Source: Candidatus Eisenbacteria bacterium
GTDB taxonomy: Bacteria > Desulfobacterota > Binatia > DP-6
Direction: 5' to 3'
Assembly: GCA_035577985.1 (NCBI GenBank)
Contig: DATJZY010000189.1
Span: 1-48,500 of the forward strand
Length of the DNA stretch: 48,500 bases
Shown: one piece after another, positions 1 to 9,273 of the stretch
Layout: every line of letters begins with the position of its first letter
Position numbering within the stretch: position 1 is the first letter of the stretch
Notes under the pieces: generated by a model
Told to the model about the DNA's origin: nothing
What the model saw: the letters and a program-made list of their open reading frames with translations, nothing else
Databases searched by the model: none
Position numbers and translations under genes: made by a program

Positions 1-54
1 CGCGAGGACCGTGAGCCGGCACCCCGCTCCCGTCCGCCGCACCCACGCGACGGC

Positions 55-2775
55 CTAGCGAACACCGCACACCCGCTGGCGAGGCCGCGCACGCGCCGCG
101 ATGAGCGCCGCCGCGAGCGCCGTCCAGCCGGTCTGGTGCGACGCCCCGAGCCCCTCGCCCGTCTCGCCGTGGAAGTACTCGTGGAAGAGCAGGTGATCGC
201 GCCACGCCGCGTCCTGGAATCTCGGGTTCGAGCCCCAGAATGGCCGGCGTCCGTTCTGATCCGGCAGGAAGAGCCGCAGGAGGCGCCGCTCGATCTCGTC
301 GGCCACCTCGCCCAGGTGCGCAAGGCGTCCCGAGCGCGTCGGCAGCTCGACCGTGAACTGGTCGCCGAAGCCAGCGTGGAGCTGCCGCAGCGCCTCGATC
401 GCGAGGAAGTTCAGCGGGAACCAGACCGGCCCGCGCCAGTTGGAGTTGCCGCCGAAGAGACCGCTCGACGATTCTGCGGGCTCGTAGTCGAGGCGCGCGT
501 CGGCGCCCGGCAGCTTCAACACGAGCGGATGCTCGCGATGGTAGCGCGAGAGTGAGCGGAGCCCGTACGGCGAGAGGAACTCCTGCTCGTCGAGCATCGC
601 CGCGATGATGCGACGCAGGCGTGGCTGATCGACCAAGGTCACCACCCCCTGCCCTTCCTTCACCACGGCGTGCCAGCCGCCCGCGAGCGCGGGCTTGTGC
701 TCGGTGAACCATCGCACGCGCGTGCGGAAGTCGGTGAGCCGTTCCCAGAGCGAGGTCGGCAGCGTGACCGACGCGAAGATGGGCACGAGGCCGACCATCG
801 AGCGTCCCCGCATGGGAACCACCCCGCCCCCGGGCACGCGCAGGAGATCGTAGAAGAAGCCCTCCTGCTCGTCCCACAGCCCCCCCTGCGCCATCGCCGC
901 CGCGATGTAGGCGAAGTGCTCGAAGAACTTGACGGCGACGTCCTCGTACGCGCGATCGTGGTTCGCGAGGTAGAGCGCCATCTCGAGCATGTTGAGGCAG
1001 TACATCGCCATCCACGCCGTGCCGTCGGACTGCTCGAGCACGAAGCCCGCGGGCAGCATCGTCGAGCGGTCGATCGGCCCGATGTTGTCGAGCCCGAGGA
1101 AGCCGCCCTCGAAGATGTTGTTGTCGAGCGCGTCCTTGCGGTTGACCCACCAGGTGAAGTTCATGAGCAGCTTCTGGAAGACGCGCGACAGGAAATCGAA
1201 GTCGGTACCGCCGTCGATGAGGAACACCGACAGCGCCGCCCACGCGTGCACGGGCGGGTTCACGTCGCTGAAGGCCCACTCGTAGGCCGGGAGCTGGCCG
1301 TTCGGGTGCATGTACCACTCGCGGCAGACGAGGCGGAGCTGGTGCTTGGCGGCGGCGGGGTTCACGTGCGCCAGCGTCACGCAGTGGAAGCCGAGGTCCC
1401 ACGCCGCGTACCACGGGTACTCCCACTTGTCGGGCATGAGGATGATGTCGCAGTTGTCGAGGTGTCGCCACGCGGCGTTGCGCCCGCTCTTGCGCGCCGG
1501 CGGCGGCGGCGGCTGCGCCGGATCGCCGTCCAGCCAGCGCGCGACGTCGTAGTGATAGAACTGCTGGCTCCACACGAGACCCGCGAAGGCGGCGCGCATG
1601 ACGGCGCGCTCGTCTCCGGTCGCGTCCTCCGGACACAGCGACGCGTGGAACTCGTCGGCTTCGCGCTCGCGCTTGGCCATCACCTGCTCGAAGCCGGCGC
1701 CGAGATCGACGCCGTCCGTGCCACCGTCGGGCGCGCGATGCAGGCGCAGCCGGAGCTCGACGGTGTCGCCCGGCGCGACGGCGACGTGATACCAGCAGCT
1801 CGCTTTCGTACCTCGCAGGTCCGGGTTCACGGTGGCGGCGCCGTGGACCACGTGGTCGTTGATGCCGTCCTTCGGATAGGGCGTCTCGGGCGCCGAGCCG
1901 AACAGGCGCGGCGCGTTGGTCTCGTTCTCGCAGAAGAGCAGCTCCGGCGGATGGCCGCCGGGGTCATGGCCGGCGCCGAGGATCCAGCGGCCGATCGCCA
2001 CGTCCTCGGCCACCACGATCGCGGGCAGGTCCGGATCGCGCTGGCGCGCCGCCTTCAGCGCCGGCCGCGTCGTCCCGCGCTCCCAGGACCAGACGTTGCG
2101 GAACCACAGCGTCGGCAGCACGTGCAGCCTGCCCATCTCGGGTGCGGCGTTCCGGATGCGGACGCGCAGGCACACGTCGTCGGGCGTGGCTTTGGCGTAG
2201 TCGGCGGCGATCTGCCAGTAGGCGTCGCCGTCGAACACCTGCGTGTCGACCAGCTCGTACTCGCGATCGGCGCGTCCGCGGCGCTTGTTCTCGTCGACGA
2301 GGCGGTCGTACGGGAACTCGGCCTGCGGATAGTGGTAGCGCCAGCGCAGCCACGACGACGTCGGCGTGGCGTCGACGTACCACCAGTACTCCTTCACGTC
2401 CTCGCCGTGGTTCCCCTGGTTGCCGGTGAGGCCGAAGAGGCGCTCCTTCAAGATGGGATCGCGGCCGTTCCAGAACGCGAGCGCGAGGCACAGGCGCTGG
2501 CCCAGATCGCAGATGCCCGCGAGGCCGTCCTCGTTCCAGCGGTAGGCGCGCGAGCGCGCGTGATCGTGGGGAAAATACTCCCACGCGGTGCCGTTCGGGC
2601 TGTAGTCCTCGCGTACGGTGCCCCACGCCCGCTCCGCGAGATAGGGACCGATGAGCGCCCAGGGGCCGGGCGCCTCGAGCGATGCGCCCGCGAGACGCCG
2701 GTGCTCGGCGGTCGGGCCGGGCGCCGCGGACGCGGGGCCACCCGCCGCCCCTCTGGGCGAGCGACGACGAGTCAC
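55..2775 (-). CDS. GH63/MGH1-type glucosidase-like protein
   Basis: The product is 906 residues and is predicted to be a cytoplasmic alpha-glycosidase of the GH63/MGH1-like (alpha/alpha)6-barrel group, acting on alpha-glucosides or related oligosaccharides; the exact substrate cannot be read. An N-terminal beta-sandwich region contains YSPNGTAWEYFPHDHARSRA and GNHGEDVKEYWWY. The catalytic barrel follows, with FEGGFLGLDNIGPIDRS near the middle and the family-typical GGNSNWRGPVWFPLNFLAIE near the C-terminus. There is no signal peptide. The GTG at 2775 is used because the next in-frame Met lies about 200 residues inside the conserved region. The gene diverges from the RND operon, with a 113-bp gap. 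The fold family is fairly secure; the substrate is not. Confidence 0.82.
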   Translation of the reverse strand: MTRRRSPRGAAGGPASAAPGPTAEHRRLAGASLEAPGPWALIGPYLAERAWGTVREDYSPNGTAWEYFPHDHARSRAYRWNEDGLAGICDLGQRLCLALAFWNGRDPILKERLFGLTGNQGNHGEDVKEYWWYVDATPTSSWLRWRYHYPQAEFPYDRLVDENKRRGRADREYELVDTQVFDGDAYWQIAADYAKATPDDVCLRVRIRNAAPEMGRLHVLPTLWFRNVWSWERGTTRPALKAARQRDPDLPAIVVAEDVAIGRWILGAGHDPGGHPPELLFCENETNAPRLFGSAPETPYPKDGINDHVVHGAATVNPDLRGTKASCWYHVAVAPGDTVELRLRLHRAPDGGTDGVDLGAGFEQVMAKREREADEFHASLCPEDATGDERAVMRAAFAGLVWSQQFYHYDVARWLDGDPAQPPPPPARKSGRNAAWRHLDNCDIILMPDKWEYPWYAAWDLGFHCVTLAHVNPAAAKHQLRLVCREWYMHPNGQLPAYEWAFSDVNPPVHAWAALSVFLIDGGTDFDFLSRVFQKLLMNFTWWVNRKDALDNNIFEGGFLGLDNIGPIDRSTMLPAGFVLEQSDGTAWMAMYCLNMLEMALYLANHDRAYEDVAVKFFEHFAYIAAAMAQGGLWDEQEGFFYDLLRVPGGGVVPMRGRSMVGLVPIFASVTLPTSLWERLTDFRTRVRWFTEHKPALAGGWHAVVKEGQGVVTLVDQPRLRRIIAAMLDEQEFLSPYGLRSLSRYHREHPLVLKLPGADARLDYEPAESSSGLFGGNSNWRGPVWFPLNFLAIEALRQLHAGFGDQFTVELPTRSGRLAHLGEVADEIERRLLRLFLPDQNGRRPFWGSNPRFQDAAWRDHLLFHEYFHGETGEGLGASHQTGWTALAAALIAARARPRQRVCGVR

Positions 2776-2888
2776 GTGGCCGCTGTCCGTCGCTGGGTCT
2801 GCATGAGCGCTCGGCCGTCATAGCGCCCCCGCGAGCGGCGTGACAACGGGACGAACGTAGCCCTAGCGACCGGGGAGTCATCCGATGT

Positions 2889-4115
2889 ATGAGCCGGAAC
2901 CCGGAAAGGGGAGCCCGTCTGACCAATCCCAGGCCGACCATCTCACAACGAGCCACACGACGACTGCGGTCCCGGTGGTGGATCTGCCTCCTGGTACCGC
3001 TTGCCGCAGCCGGGTGCGGCAGCAAGGAACCCGCCGCACCGCCGCCGCCCGAGGTCCTCGTCATCGACGTCGCGCAGCGCGACGTTCCGGTGTACGGCGA
3101 GTGGGTCGGCACGACCGACGGCTACATCAACGCCCAGATTCGCGCCAAGGTGCAAGGCTACCTCCTGACCAAAGCCTATCAGGAGGGCTCGCTCGTCAAG
3201 GCGGGCGACGTGCTCTTCCAGCTCGATCCGCGCCAGTACCAGGCTGCGCTGGACGAGGCGAAGGGCGACCTCGCACGCGCGCAGGCGAACCTGGTGCGCA
3301 GCGAGCAGAACGTCGCCCGCTATCGCCCGCTGGTCGAGAAAGGCGCGGTCAGCCGTAAGGAGCTCGACGACACCGTCCAGCAAGCCCGTGCCGACCAGGC
3401 GTCGGTCGAGACCGCGCGCGCGGCGCTCGAGAACGCGAGGCTGAACCTGGAATGGACGACGGTGCGCTCGCCCATCGAGGGTGTCGCCGGCATCGCGCAG
3501 GCGCAGGTCGGCGACTTGATCGCGCCCACGACCCTCATGACGACGGTCTCGCAGCTCGACCCGATCAAGGTCTATTTCCCGATCAGCGAACAGGAGTATC
3601 TGCGCTTCGCGGCGCGCAATCCGACCCCCGACGCGGCGGCGAACGCCGAGGCCAACAAGAATCCCCTCGAGCTCATCCTCGCCGACGAGACCGTCTACAA
3701 GCATCCAGGGAGGGTCTCGGCGATCAACCGGCAGGTGGAGGTCCAGACCGGGAGCCTGCAGATCCAGTCGCTGTTCCCGAACCCCGACAACGTGCTGCGG
3801 CCGGGCGGCTATGCCAAGGTGCGTGCCGTCACCGACATGCGCAAGGACGCGGCCGTCGTCCCGCAGCGCGCCGTTCGGGAGATCCAGGGGAGCTACCAGC
3901 TCGCCGTGATCGACGCCGACGACAAGGCGACGCTGCGCCCGGTGAAGGTGGGCCCCAAGGTCGGCAGCGACTGGGTGATCGACGAGGGCGTGAAGCCCGG
4001 AGAGCGCGTCGTCGCCGAAGGGATCCAGAAGGTCCGGGACGGCGTGAAGGTGGTCGCAAAGCCCTTTACACCGCCGGCGGCCCCCGTCGCCGGCGGCGAC
4101 GCGAAGAGCGACTAG
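2889..4115 (+). CDS. RND efflux periplasmic adaptor (lipoprotein, AcrA/MexA-type)
   Basis: This 408-residue membrane-fusion protein bridges the inner-membrane RND pump and the outer-membrane channel. A basic N-terminus and hydrophobic stretch end in the lipobox LAAAGC (Cys43), so it is probably lipid-anchored and periplasmic. A biotinyl-lipoyl-like half (INAQIRAKVQGYL, then GSLVKAGDVLFQLD) precedes an alpha-hairpin (QAALDEAKGDLARAQANL onward). The second lipoyl half contains TTVRSPIEGVAG, followed by beta-barrel and membrane-proximal domains (GERVVAEGIQKVRDGVKV). The ATG at 2889 has GGGGAG 11 bases upstream. It is the first gene of the operon, 9 bases before the permease gene. The length is usual for the family. 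The transported drugs or solvents cannot be predicted. Confidence 0.93.
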   Translation: MSRNPERGARLTNPRPTISQRATRRLRSRWWICLLVPLAAAGCGSKEPAAPPPPEVLVIDVAQRDVPVYGEWVGTTDGYINAQIRAKVQGYLLTKAYQEGSLVKAGDVLFQLDPRQYQAALDEAKGDLARAQANLVRSEQNVARYRPLVEKGAVSRKELDDTVQQARADQASVETARAALENARLNLEWTTVRSPIEGVAGIAQAQVGDLIAPTTLMTTVSQLDPIKVYFPISEQEYLRFAARNPTPDAAANAEANKNPLELILADETVYKHPGRVSAINRQVEVQTGSLQIQSLFPNPDNVLRPGGYAKVRAVTDMRKDAAVVPQRAVREIQGSYQLAVIDADDKATLRPVKVGPKVGSDWVIDEGVKPGERVVAEGIQKVRDGVKVVAKPFTPPAAPVAGGDAKSD

Positions 4116-4124
4116 CGACGCCCG

Positions 4125-7100
4125 ATGGCCCGGTTCTTCGTCAATCGCCCCATCGTCGCCATGGTGATCTCGATCATCATGGTGATCCTCGGCGTGGTGT
4201 CGCTCGTGCAGCTCCCGGTCGCGCTCTATCCCGACATCGCGCCGCCGGAGATCCAGGTCACGGCCAACTACGTCGGCGCCGACGCGCTCACCGTGGAGCA
4301 GTCCGTCGCGACGCCCATCGAGCAGCAGATGAGCGGCGTCGACCAGATGATCTACATGTACTCGACGAACGCGAGCAACGGCCAGATGCAGCTCCGCGTC
4401 GATTTCGACATCTCGACCTCGCCCAACATCGACCAGGTTCTGACCAACATGCGCTTCTCGCAGGCGCAGTCGTACCTGCCGGCCGACGTGCGCAACTACG
4501 GCGTCACGATCCTCAAATCCACGACGAGCCCGCTCGCGCTGTTCTCGGTCTACTCGCCCAACGGCACCTACGACGCGCCGTTCCTCGCCAACTACGGCTA
4601 CATCAACCTCTACGACCCGATGACGCGCGTCCCGGGCGTCGGGCAGGTACAGATCTTCGGCGCCGGCCAGTACGCGATGCGCTACTGGGTACGCCCCGAC
4701 CAGCTCGCCAAGCTGAACATCACCACGACCGAGATCATCAACGCGCTCCAACAGCAGAACGTCGTGAACCCGGCCGGCCAGGTGGGCGGCGAGCCCATCC
4801 CGAAGGGGCAGGAGTTCACGTACAGCGTGCGTGCGCAGGGGCGCCTGGTCACCGAGGAGCAGTTCGCCGACATCATCATCCGCGCCAACCCCGACGGCTC
4901 GGTCGTGAAGATGAAGGACGTCGCGCGTGTCGAGCTCGGCGCGCAGATGTACAACATGGTGGGGCGGCTCAACGGCAAGCCCGCCGCGATCGTCGCGATC
5001 TACCAGCTCCCCGGCTCGAACGCGATCGACACCATGAACAAGGCGACGGCGCTGATGGAGGAAGCGAAGCTGCGCTTTCCCACGGACCTCGACTACTCGA
5101 TTTCGCTCGACACCACGCTCGCGGTGCGCGAGGGCATCAACGAGATCATCCACACGCTCGGCGAGGCCATCGTGCTCGTCATCCTCGTCGTGTTCGTGTT
5201 CCTGCAGGGCTGGCGGGCGACCCTCATTCCGCTCCTCGCCGTGCCCGTGTCGCTGGTCGGCACCTTCGCGCTGTTCCCCCTCTTCGGGTTCTCGATCAAC
5301 ACGCTCTCGCTGCTGGGCCTCGTGCTCGCGATCGGCATCGTCGTCGACGACGCGATCGTCGTCGTCGAGGCCGTCGAGCACCACATCGAGCACGGGCTCT
5401 CTCCGCACGACGCGACCTTGAAGGCCATGGAAGAGGTGTCGGGCCCGGTGGTCGCGATCGCGCTCATCCTCGCCGCCGTCTTCGTGCCGACCGCCGCGAT
5501 CCCCGGGATCACCGGGCGCCTCTACCAGCAGTTCGCCGTCACGATCGCCCTCTCGGTGGTGCTCTCGGCCTTCAACGCGCTCACGCTGAGCCCGGCCCTG
5601 GCGTCCCTCATGCTGCGACCGAAGACCGAGGCGCGCGGCCCCCTCGGCGCCTTCTTCCGCTGGTTCAACCACTGGTTCGGGCGTGCGACCGACGGCTACG
5701 TGGACTGGTCCCACCACCTGATCCGCAAGTCCGGGCGCGCGATGCTGCTCCTCGCCCTGCTGGCCGTGTTCGCGGGTTTCTTCGGCTCCCGGCTTCCCTC
5801 GGGCTTCGTTCCGAACGAGGATCAGGGCTACATCTACATGAACGTGCAGCTCCCACCGGCCTCGTCGCTCCAGCGCACCGACGCGGCGGCGCGCCAGATC
5901 GAGGAGGTCCTCGCCAAGACCCCCGGCGTGCAGAGCTACAACACCGTCCTCGGGTACAGCCTCTTGAGCCTCGTGTCCACCACCTACAGCGCCTTCTACT
6001 TCGTCACGCTCGAGCCCTGGCACGAGCGCGACAAGCACGGCCTCACCGCCGACGTCATCATCGAGAACATCAACCGGGAGCTTGCGGAGCTGCCCTCGGC
6101 CATCGCGTTCGCCTTCTCCCCGCCGTCGATCCCGGGCGTCGGCACGTCGGGCGGCGTGACGTTCATGCTCGAGGACCGCGCCGGGAAGACCGTCGACTTC
6201 CTCGCCGAGCAGACGCAGACGTTCATCGCCGCCATGCAGAAGCGCCCCGAGGTGGCACGGGTGATGACCACCTTCATTCCCGCCACGCCGCAGCTCTTCG
6301 CCGACGTCAATCGCGACAAGGTGATGAAGCAGGGCGTGGACCTGAAGTCCGTCTACCAGACGCTCCAGGCGTTCATGGGCGGCGTGTTCGTGAACTACTT
6401 CAACCGCTTCGGGCGCGTCTGGCAGGTCTACGTGCAGGCCGAGGGCGACTACCGCACGCGCGCCGAGAACGTCGGGCAGTTCTACGTGCGCAACAAGTCG
6501 GACGAGCCCGTGCCGATGAGCGCCCTCGTCGACATCAAGCCGACCTTCGGACCGGAGTTCACGATCCGCTTCAACAGCTTTCGCGCCGCACAGCTGAACG
6601 TGAGCGCGGCCCCGGGCTTCAGCTCGGCACAGGTGATGGCCGCGCTCGAGCAGGTCTTCCGCGAGACCATGCCGGTCGAGATGGGCTTCGACTACTCGGG
6701 CATGTCGTTCCAGGAGCAGGTGGCGGCGCAGGGCGTGCCCGCGACCGCCATCTTCGGCCTCTCGCTGCTGTTCGTCTTCCTGATCCTCGCGGCCCAGTAC
6801 GAGAGCTGGACCCTGCCCTTCAGCGTCCTGCTCGGCACGCCGATCGCCGTCTTCGGCGCCTTCCTCGCCCTGTGGCTGCGCGGGCTCGAGAACAACGTCT
6901 TCGCGCAGATCGGGCTCATCACCCTCATCGGCCTCGCGGCGAAGAACGCGATCCTCATCGTCGAGTTCGCGAAGGACGAGTACGAGAAGGGCAAGACGCT
7001 GATCGACGCCGCGCTCGCAGGCGCGAAGCTCCGCCTGCGGCCGATCCTCATGACGGCCTTCGCATTCATCCTGGGCGTGGTGCCGCTGGCGCGCGCGACG

Positions 7101-7295
7101 GGCGCCGGGGCGATCGGACGGCAGGTCATCGGCACCGCCGTCATCGGCGGCATGCTGATGGCGTCGCTGATCGCGATCTTCCTCATTCCGGTCTCGTTCT
7201 ACGTCGTCGAGAAGCTCGGCGGCGGCGATCGGCCGGCGACGACGCCCCCGGCAACCCAGCCGGCGGCGGCGGAGAAGGGTGGGCACGCCGCGTGA
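4125..7295 (+). CDS. RND multidrug efflux permease (HAE1 family, AcrB/MexB-like)
   Basis: This 1056-residue inner-membrane proton-driven pump exports hydrophobic compounds through the adaptor and outer-membrane factor encoded on either side. It starts with MARFFVNRPIVAMVISI, the usual first transmembrane helix, and has the twelve-helix, duplicated layout with two large periplasmic loops. The proton-relay residues are present at the classical AcrB-like positions: Asp408 and Asp409 in GIVVDDAIVVVE, and Lys940 in LAAKNAILIVEFAKDE. The HAE1 hallmark FRWFNHWFGRATDGY follows helix 6. The gene sits 9 bases after the adaptor gene, and its TGA overlaps the GTG of the next gene, which indicates translational coupling. 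The length matches the family. Confidence 0.96.
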   Translation: MARFFVNRPIVAMVISIIMVILGVVSLVQLPVALYPDIAPPEIQVTANYVGADALTVEQSVATPIEQQMSGVDQMIYMYSTNASNGQMQLRVDFDISTSPNIDQVLTNMRFSQAQSYLPADVRNYGVTILKSTTSPLALFSVYSPNGTYDAPFLANYGYINLYDPMTRVPGVGQVQIFGAGQYAMRYWVRPDQLAKLNITTTEIINALQQQNVVNPAGQVGGEPIPKGQEFTYSVRAQGRLVTEEQFADIIIRANPDGSVVKMKDVARVELGAQMYNMVGRLNGKPAAIVAIYQLPGSNAIDTMNKATALMEEAKLRFPTDLDYSISLDTTLAVREGINEIIHTLGEAIVLVILVVFVFLQGWRATLIPLLAVPVSLVGTFALFPLFGFSINTLSLLGLVLAIGIVVDDAIVVVEAVEHHIEHGLSPHDATLKAMEEVSGPVVAIALILAAVFVPTAAIPGITGRLYQQFAVTIALSVVLSAFNALTLSPALASLMLRPKTEARGPLGAFFRWFNHWFGRATDGYVDWSHHLIRKSGRAMLLLALLAVFAGFFGSRLPSGFVPNEDQGYIYMNVQLPPASSLQRTDAAARQIEEVLAKTPGVQSYNTVLGYSLLSLVSTTYSAFYFVTLEPWHERDKHGLTADVIIENINRELAELPSAIAFAFSPPSIPGVGTSGGVTFMLEDRAGKTVDFLAEQTQTFIAAMQKRPEVARVMTTFIPATPQLFADVNRDKVMKQGVDLKSVYQTLQAFMGGVFVNYFNRFGRVWQVYVQAEGDYRTRAENVGQFYVRNKSDEPVPMSALVDIKPTFGPEFTIRFNSFRAAQLNVSAAPGFSSAQVMAALEQVFRETMPVEMGFDYSGMSFQEQVAAQGVPATAIFGLSLLFVFLILAAQYESWTLPFSVLLGTPIAVFGAFLALWLRGLENNVFAQIGLITLIGLAAKNAILIVEFAKDEYEKGKTLIDAALAGAKLRLRPILMTAFAFILGVVPLARATGAGAIGRQVIGTAVIGGMLMASLIAIFLIPVSFYVVEKLGGGDRPATTPPATQPAAAEKGGHAA

Positions 7296-8773
7296 TCGCG
7301 CGCGCTCTCGTGGGGCTCGTGGCGATGGCGCTCCTCGGCGGATGCGCCGTCGGGCCGAACTACCACCGGCCGCCCATCGACGCACCCGAAGTGACGCGCG
7401 GACAGGTGGGGCCAGCGGAAGCCGAGTCGCTCGCCGACCTCCCGTGGTGGGAGGTCTTCGACGACCCGGTCCTGCAGGGCCTCGTCATCGAGGCCATCCA
7501 CAGCAACCACGACCTCGCGAGCGCTGCGGCGCGCGTCGAAGAGGCGCGGCAGCTGGTCAGCGTCGCGCGCTCGGACCTCTTCCCGCAGATCGGCTACCAG
7601 GGCGAGGCGTCGCGGCAGCGGTCGTTCCTGGTGGGCAGCCCGAACACGACCTTCAACGCGTTCCTCGGCACGTTCAACCTCGCCTGGGAGATCGACATCT
7701 GGGGCCGGATCCGGCGCGCGACCGAGTCGGCCCGCGCGGCCTACTTCGGCGCGGAGGACTTCCGCCGGGGCGTCCTCCTATCGCTGGTCAGCACCGTCGC
7801 CGACGCGTACTTCAACCTCCTCGAGCTCGACCGGGAGCTCGTGATCGCCAAGCTCACCACCAGGACGTTCCAGGACACCCTCGACCTCTTCACGCGCCGC
7901 TACGAGGGCGGCGTGGGGACGCTTCTCGAGGTGTCACGTGGTGAGGCCGCGCTCGCGCAGGCGGCGGCCACGATTCCCGAGCTCGACCGGCTGATCGTCA
8001 TCCGGGAGAACGAGCTGAGCATTCTGCTCGGGCACAACCCGGGCGACATCCCGCGCGGCGCCGACCTCGACGCACAGACGTCGCCCCCGACCATTCCCGC
8101 GGGCCTCCCCTCGCAGCTCCTCGAGCGCCGGCCCGACGTGCGCCAGGCCGAGGAGGCGGTCGTGGCGGCGAACGCGGACGTCGGCGTCGCGACGGCGAAC
8201 TTTTTCCCGCGCCTCGGCCTCACCAGCCTCTACGGCGGTCAGAGCTCGGAGATCGAGAACATCGTGAAGGGCACGGGCAACGTCTGGGCGATCGCCGGGT
8301 CGCTCGCCGGACCCATCTTCCAGGGCGGACGTCTGCTCGCGAGCTACCGCGCGACGAACGCCGCCTTCGACCAGGCGGTGCAGCAATACGAGCAGACGAC
8401 GCTCAACGCGTTCGCCGAGGTGTCGAACGCGCTCGTGACGCAGGAGAAGCTGAAGGGCGTCCGGAGCGAGAAGGAGCGCCAGGTGCGCGCGCTCCAGAAG
8501 TCGGTCGACCTCTCGCTCGATCGCTACAACAACGGCATCGCGACCTACTACGAGGTGCTCGAGGCGCAGCAGCAGCTCTTCCCCGCGCAGCTGGATCTCG
8601 CCCGCACGATCCGCGATCAGCTCGCGGTGATCGTGCTGCTCTACCGTGCGCTCGGCGGCGGCTGGAACCTCGAGGTGCCGCAATGGGTGCCGCCACCGGT
8701 GGCGCCCGATGCCGAGCCGGCGAGCGGGGCGAACGAGCCGGGAGCGCCTCCCGCCCCCGCCGCCGCGCCGTAG
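7292..8773 (+). CDS. Outer-membrane factor lipoprotein, NodT/OprM type
   Basis: This 493-residue TolC-like channel lipoprotein completes the tripartite RND pump. The GTG start at 7292 overlaps the permease stop by four bases and gives a short signal sequence ending in the lipobox LLGGC (Cys18), then AVGPNYHRPP, the standard start of mature OprM/NodT proteins. Two repeats of the outer-membrane efflux domain follow, with NLAWEIDIWGRIRRATES at the end of the first periplasmic helix pair and LLERRPDVRQAEE at the start of the second. The C-terminus is a short Pro/Ala-rich tail. The open frame continues far upstream but is out of phase with the permease gene; only the part from 7292 shows family similarity. 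Confidence 0.94.
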   Translation: MIARALVGLVAMALLGGCAVGPNYHRPPIDAPEVTRGQVGPAEAESLADLPWWEVFDDPVLQGLVIEAIHSNHDLASAAARVEEARQLVSVARSDLFPQIGYQGEASRQRSFLVGSPNTTFNAFLGTFNLAWEIDIWGRIRRATESARAAYFGAEDFRRGVLLSLVSTVADAYFNLLELDRELVIAKLTTRTFQDTLDLFTRRYEGGVGTLLEVSRGEAALAQAAATIPELDRLIVIRENELSILLGHNPGDIPRGADLDAQTSPPTIPAGLPSQLLERRPDVRQAEEAVVAANADVGVATANFFPRLGLTSLYGGQSSEIENIVKGTGNVWAIAGSLAGPIFQGGRLLASYRATNAAFDQAVQQYEQTTLNAFAEVSNALVTQEKLKGVRSEKERQVRALQKSVDLSLDRYNNGIATYYEVLEAQQQLFPAQLDLARTIRDQLAVIVLLYRALGGGWNLEVPQWVPPPVAPDAEPASGANEPGAPPAPAAAP

Positions 8774-8855
8774 AGGGCCCCGCCTCGCGAGCGGTTGTCA
8801 GGGGCCGGCGCTCTGCACTAGAGAGCGCGCAGCATCCACCTCAAGGAGGAGTCGC

Positions 8856-9206
8856 ATGCGAGCACGTTCGGATCTGTGGGGGATCGGGGTCGTCTGCGCT
8901 GGAATCCTGGTCGGGCTCGGCGCCGGCTGCAGCTCGCCGAAGTCCGCGGTGAAGCCGGCGGCCCAGGAGGCGGCGCCCGCCGCCCAGCTCGGGCCAGCCG
9001 ACTTCGGCAGAATCTACAAGGTCCAGCCGGGCATGACCCTGCTCGAGGCGCTGCGTGAGATGGGCCCGCCCCGCGACATGAAGGGCAACACCTACTACTA
9101 CAAGGGCCAGGGCCGGATCGTGTTCGCCGGCACGAAGAACCCGACCGACAAGACGAAGGTCGTGAAGGTCGAGCCGGACGTGATGGAAGACGGGATCGCA
9201 CCCTGA
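8856..9206 (+). CDS. Small lipoprotein, BamE/SmpA-like
   Basis: The product is 116 residues, with an N-terminal membrane segment and a lipobox ending at Cys25 (LGAGCSS), so it should be an envelope lipoprotein. After an Ala/Pro linker, the mature domain has VQPGMTLLEALREMGPP followed by a YYYKGQGRIVF beta-hairpin. This resembles the BamE/SmpA fold, in which PGMT starts the first helix, but that assignment is by inspection only. The ATG at 8856 is preceded by a clear AAGGAGGA ribosome-binding site at 8843-8850. It is the last gene before the terminator at 9214-9244 and lies 82 bases after the outer-membrane factor gene, so it may be co-transcribed with the pump. Confidence 0.72.
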   Translation: MRARSDLWGIGVVCAGILVGLGAGCSSPKSAVKPAAQEAAPAAQLGPADFGRIYKVQPGMTLLEALREMGPPRDMKGNTYYYKGQGRIVFAGTKNPTDKTKVVKVEPDVMEDGIAP

Positions 9207-9213
9207 ACGACGA

Positions 9214-9244
9214 ACGCCCGCCCGGCGCGGAGCCGGGCGGGCGT
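9214..9244. terminator. Strong bidirectional hairpin terminator
   Basis: A perfect 13-bp inverted repeat (9214-9226 with 9232-9244) encloses a 5-base loop, GCGGA. It lies between the tail-to-tail genes ending at 9206 (+) and 9274 (-), where a shared terminator is expected. There is no clear T-run on either side, so if it terminates transcription it relies on the stem, or is assisted by Rho. Confidence 0.8.
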
Positions 9245-9273
9245 CCTGATCGATCGCGCGGGGATCGTCGGTT

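Noticed and set aside
1..54. Sequence before the GH63-like gene stop
   Set aside because: Too short to decide; no start or stop of a neighbouring gene can be assigned.
3452..7291. Plus-strand frame running in advance of the outer-membrane factor gene
   Set aside because: It is an out-of-phase reading of the adaptor and permease genes; family similarity begins only at the GTG at 7292.
2943..7385. A very long open frame on the minus strand opposite the RND operon, and similar long frames opposite many other genes
   Set aside because: These are antisense shadows produced by GC-rich codon bias; their Arg/Ala/Gly/Asp-rich translations show no domain and lie opposite proteins with clear families.
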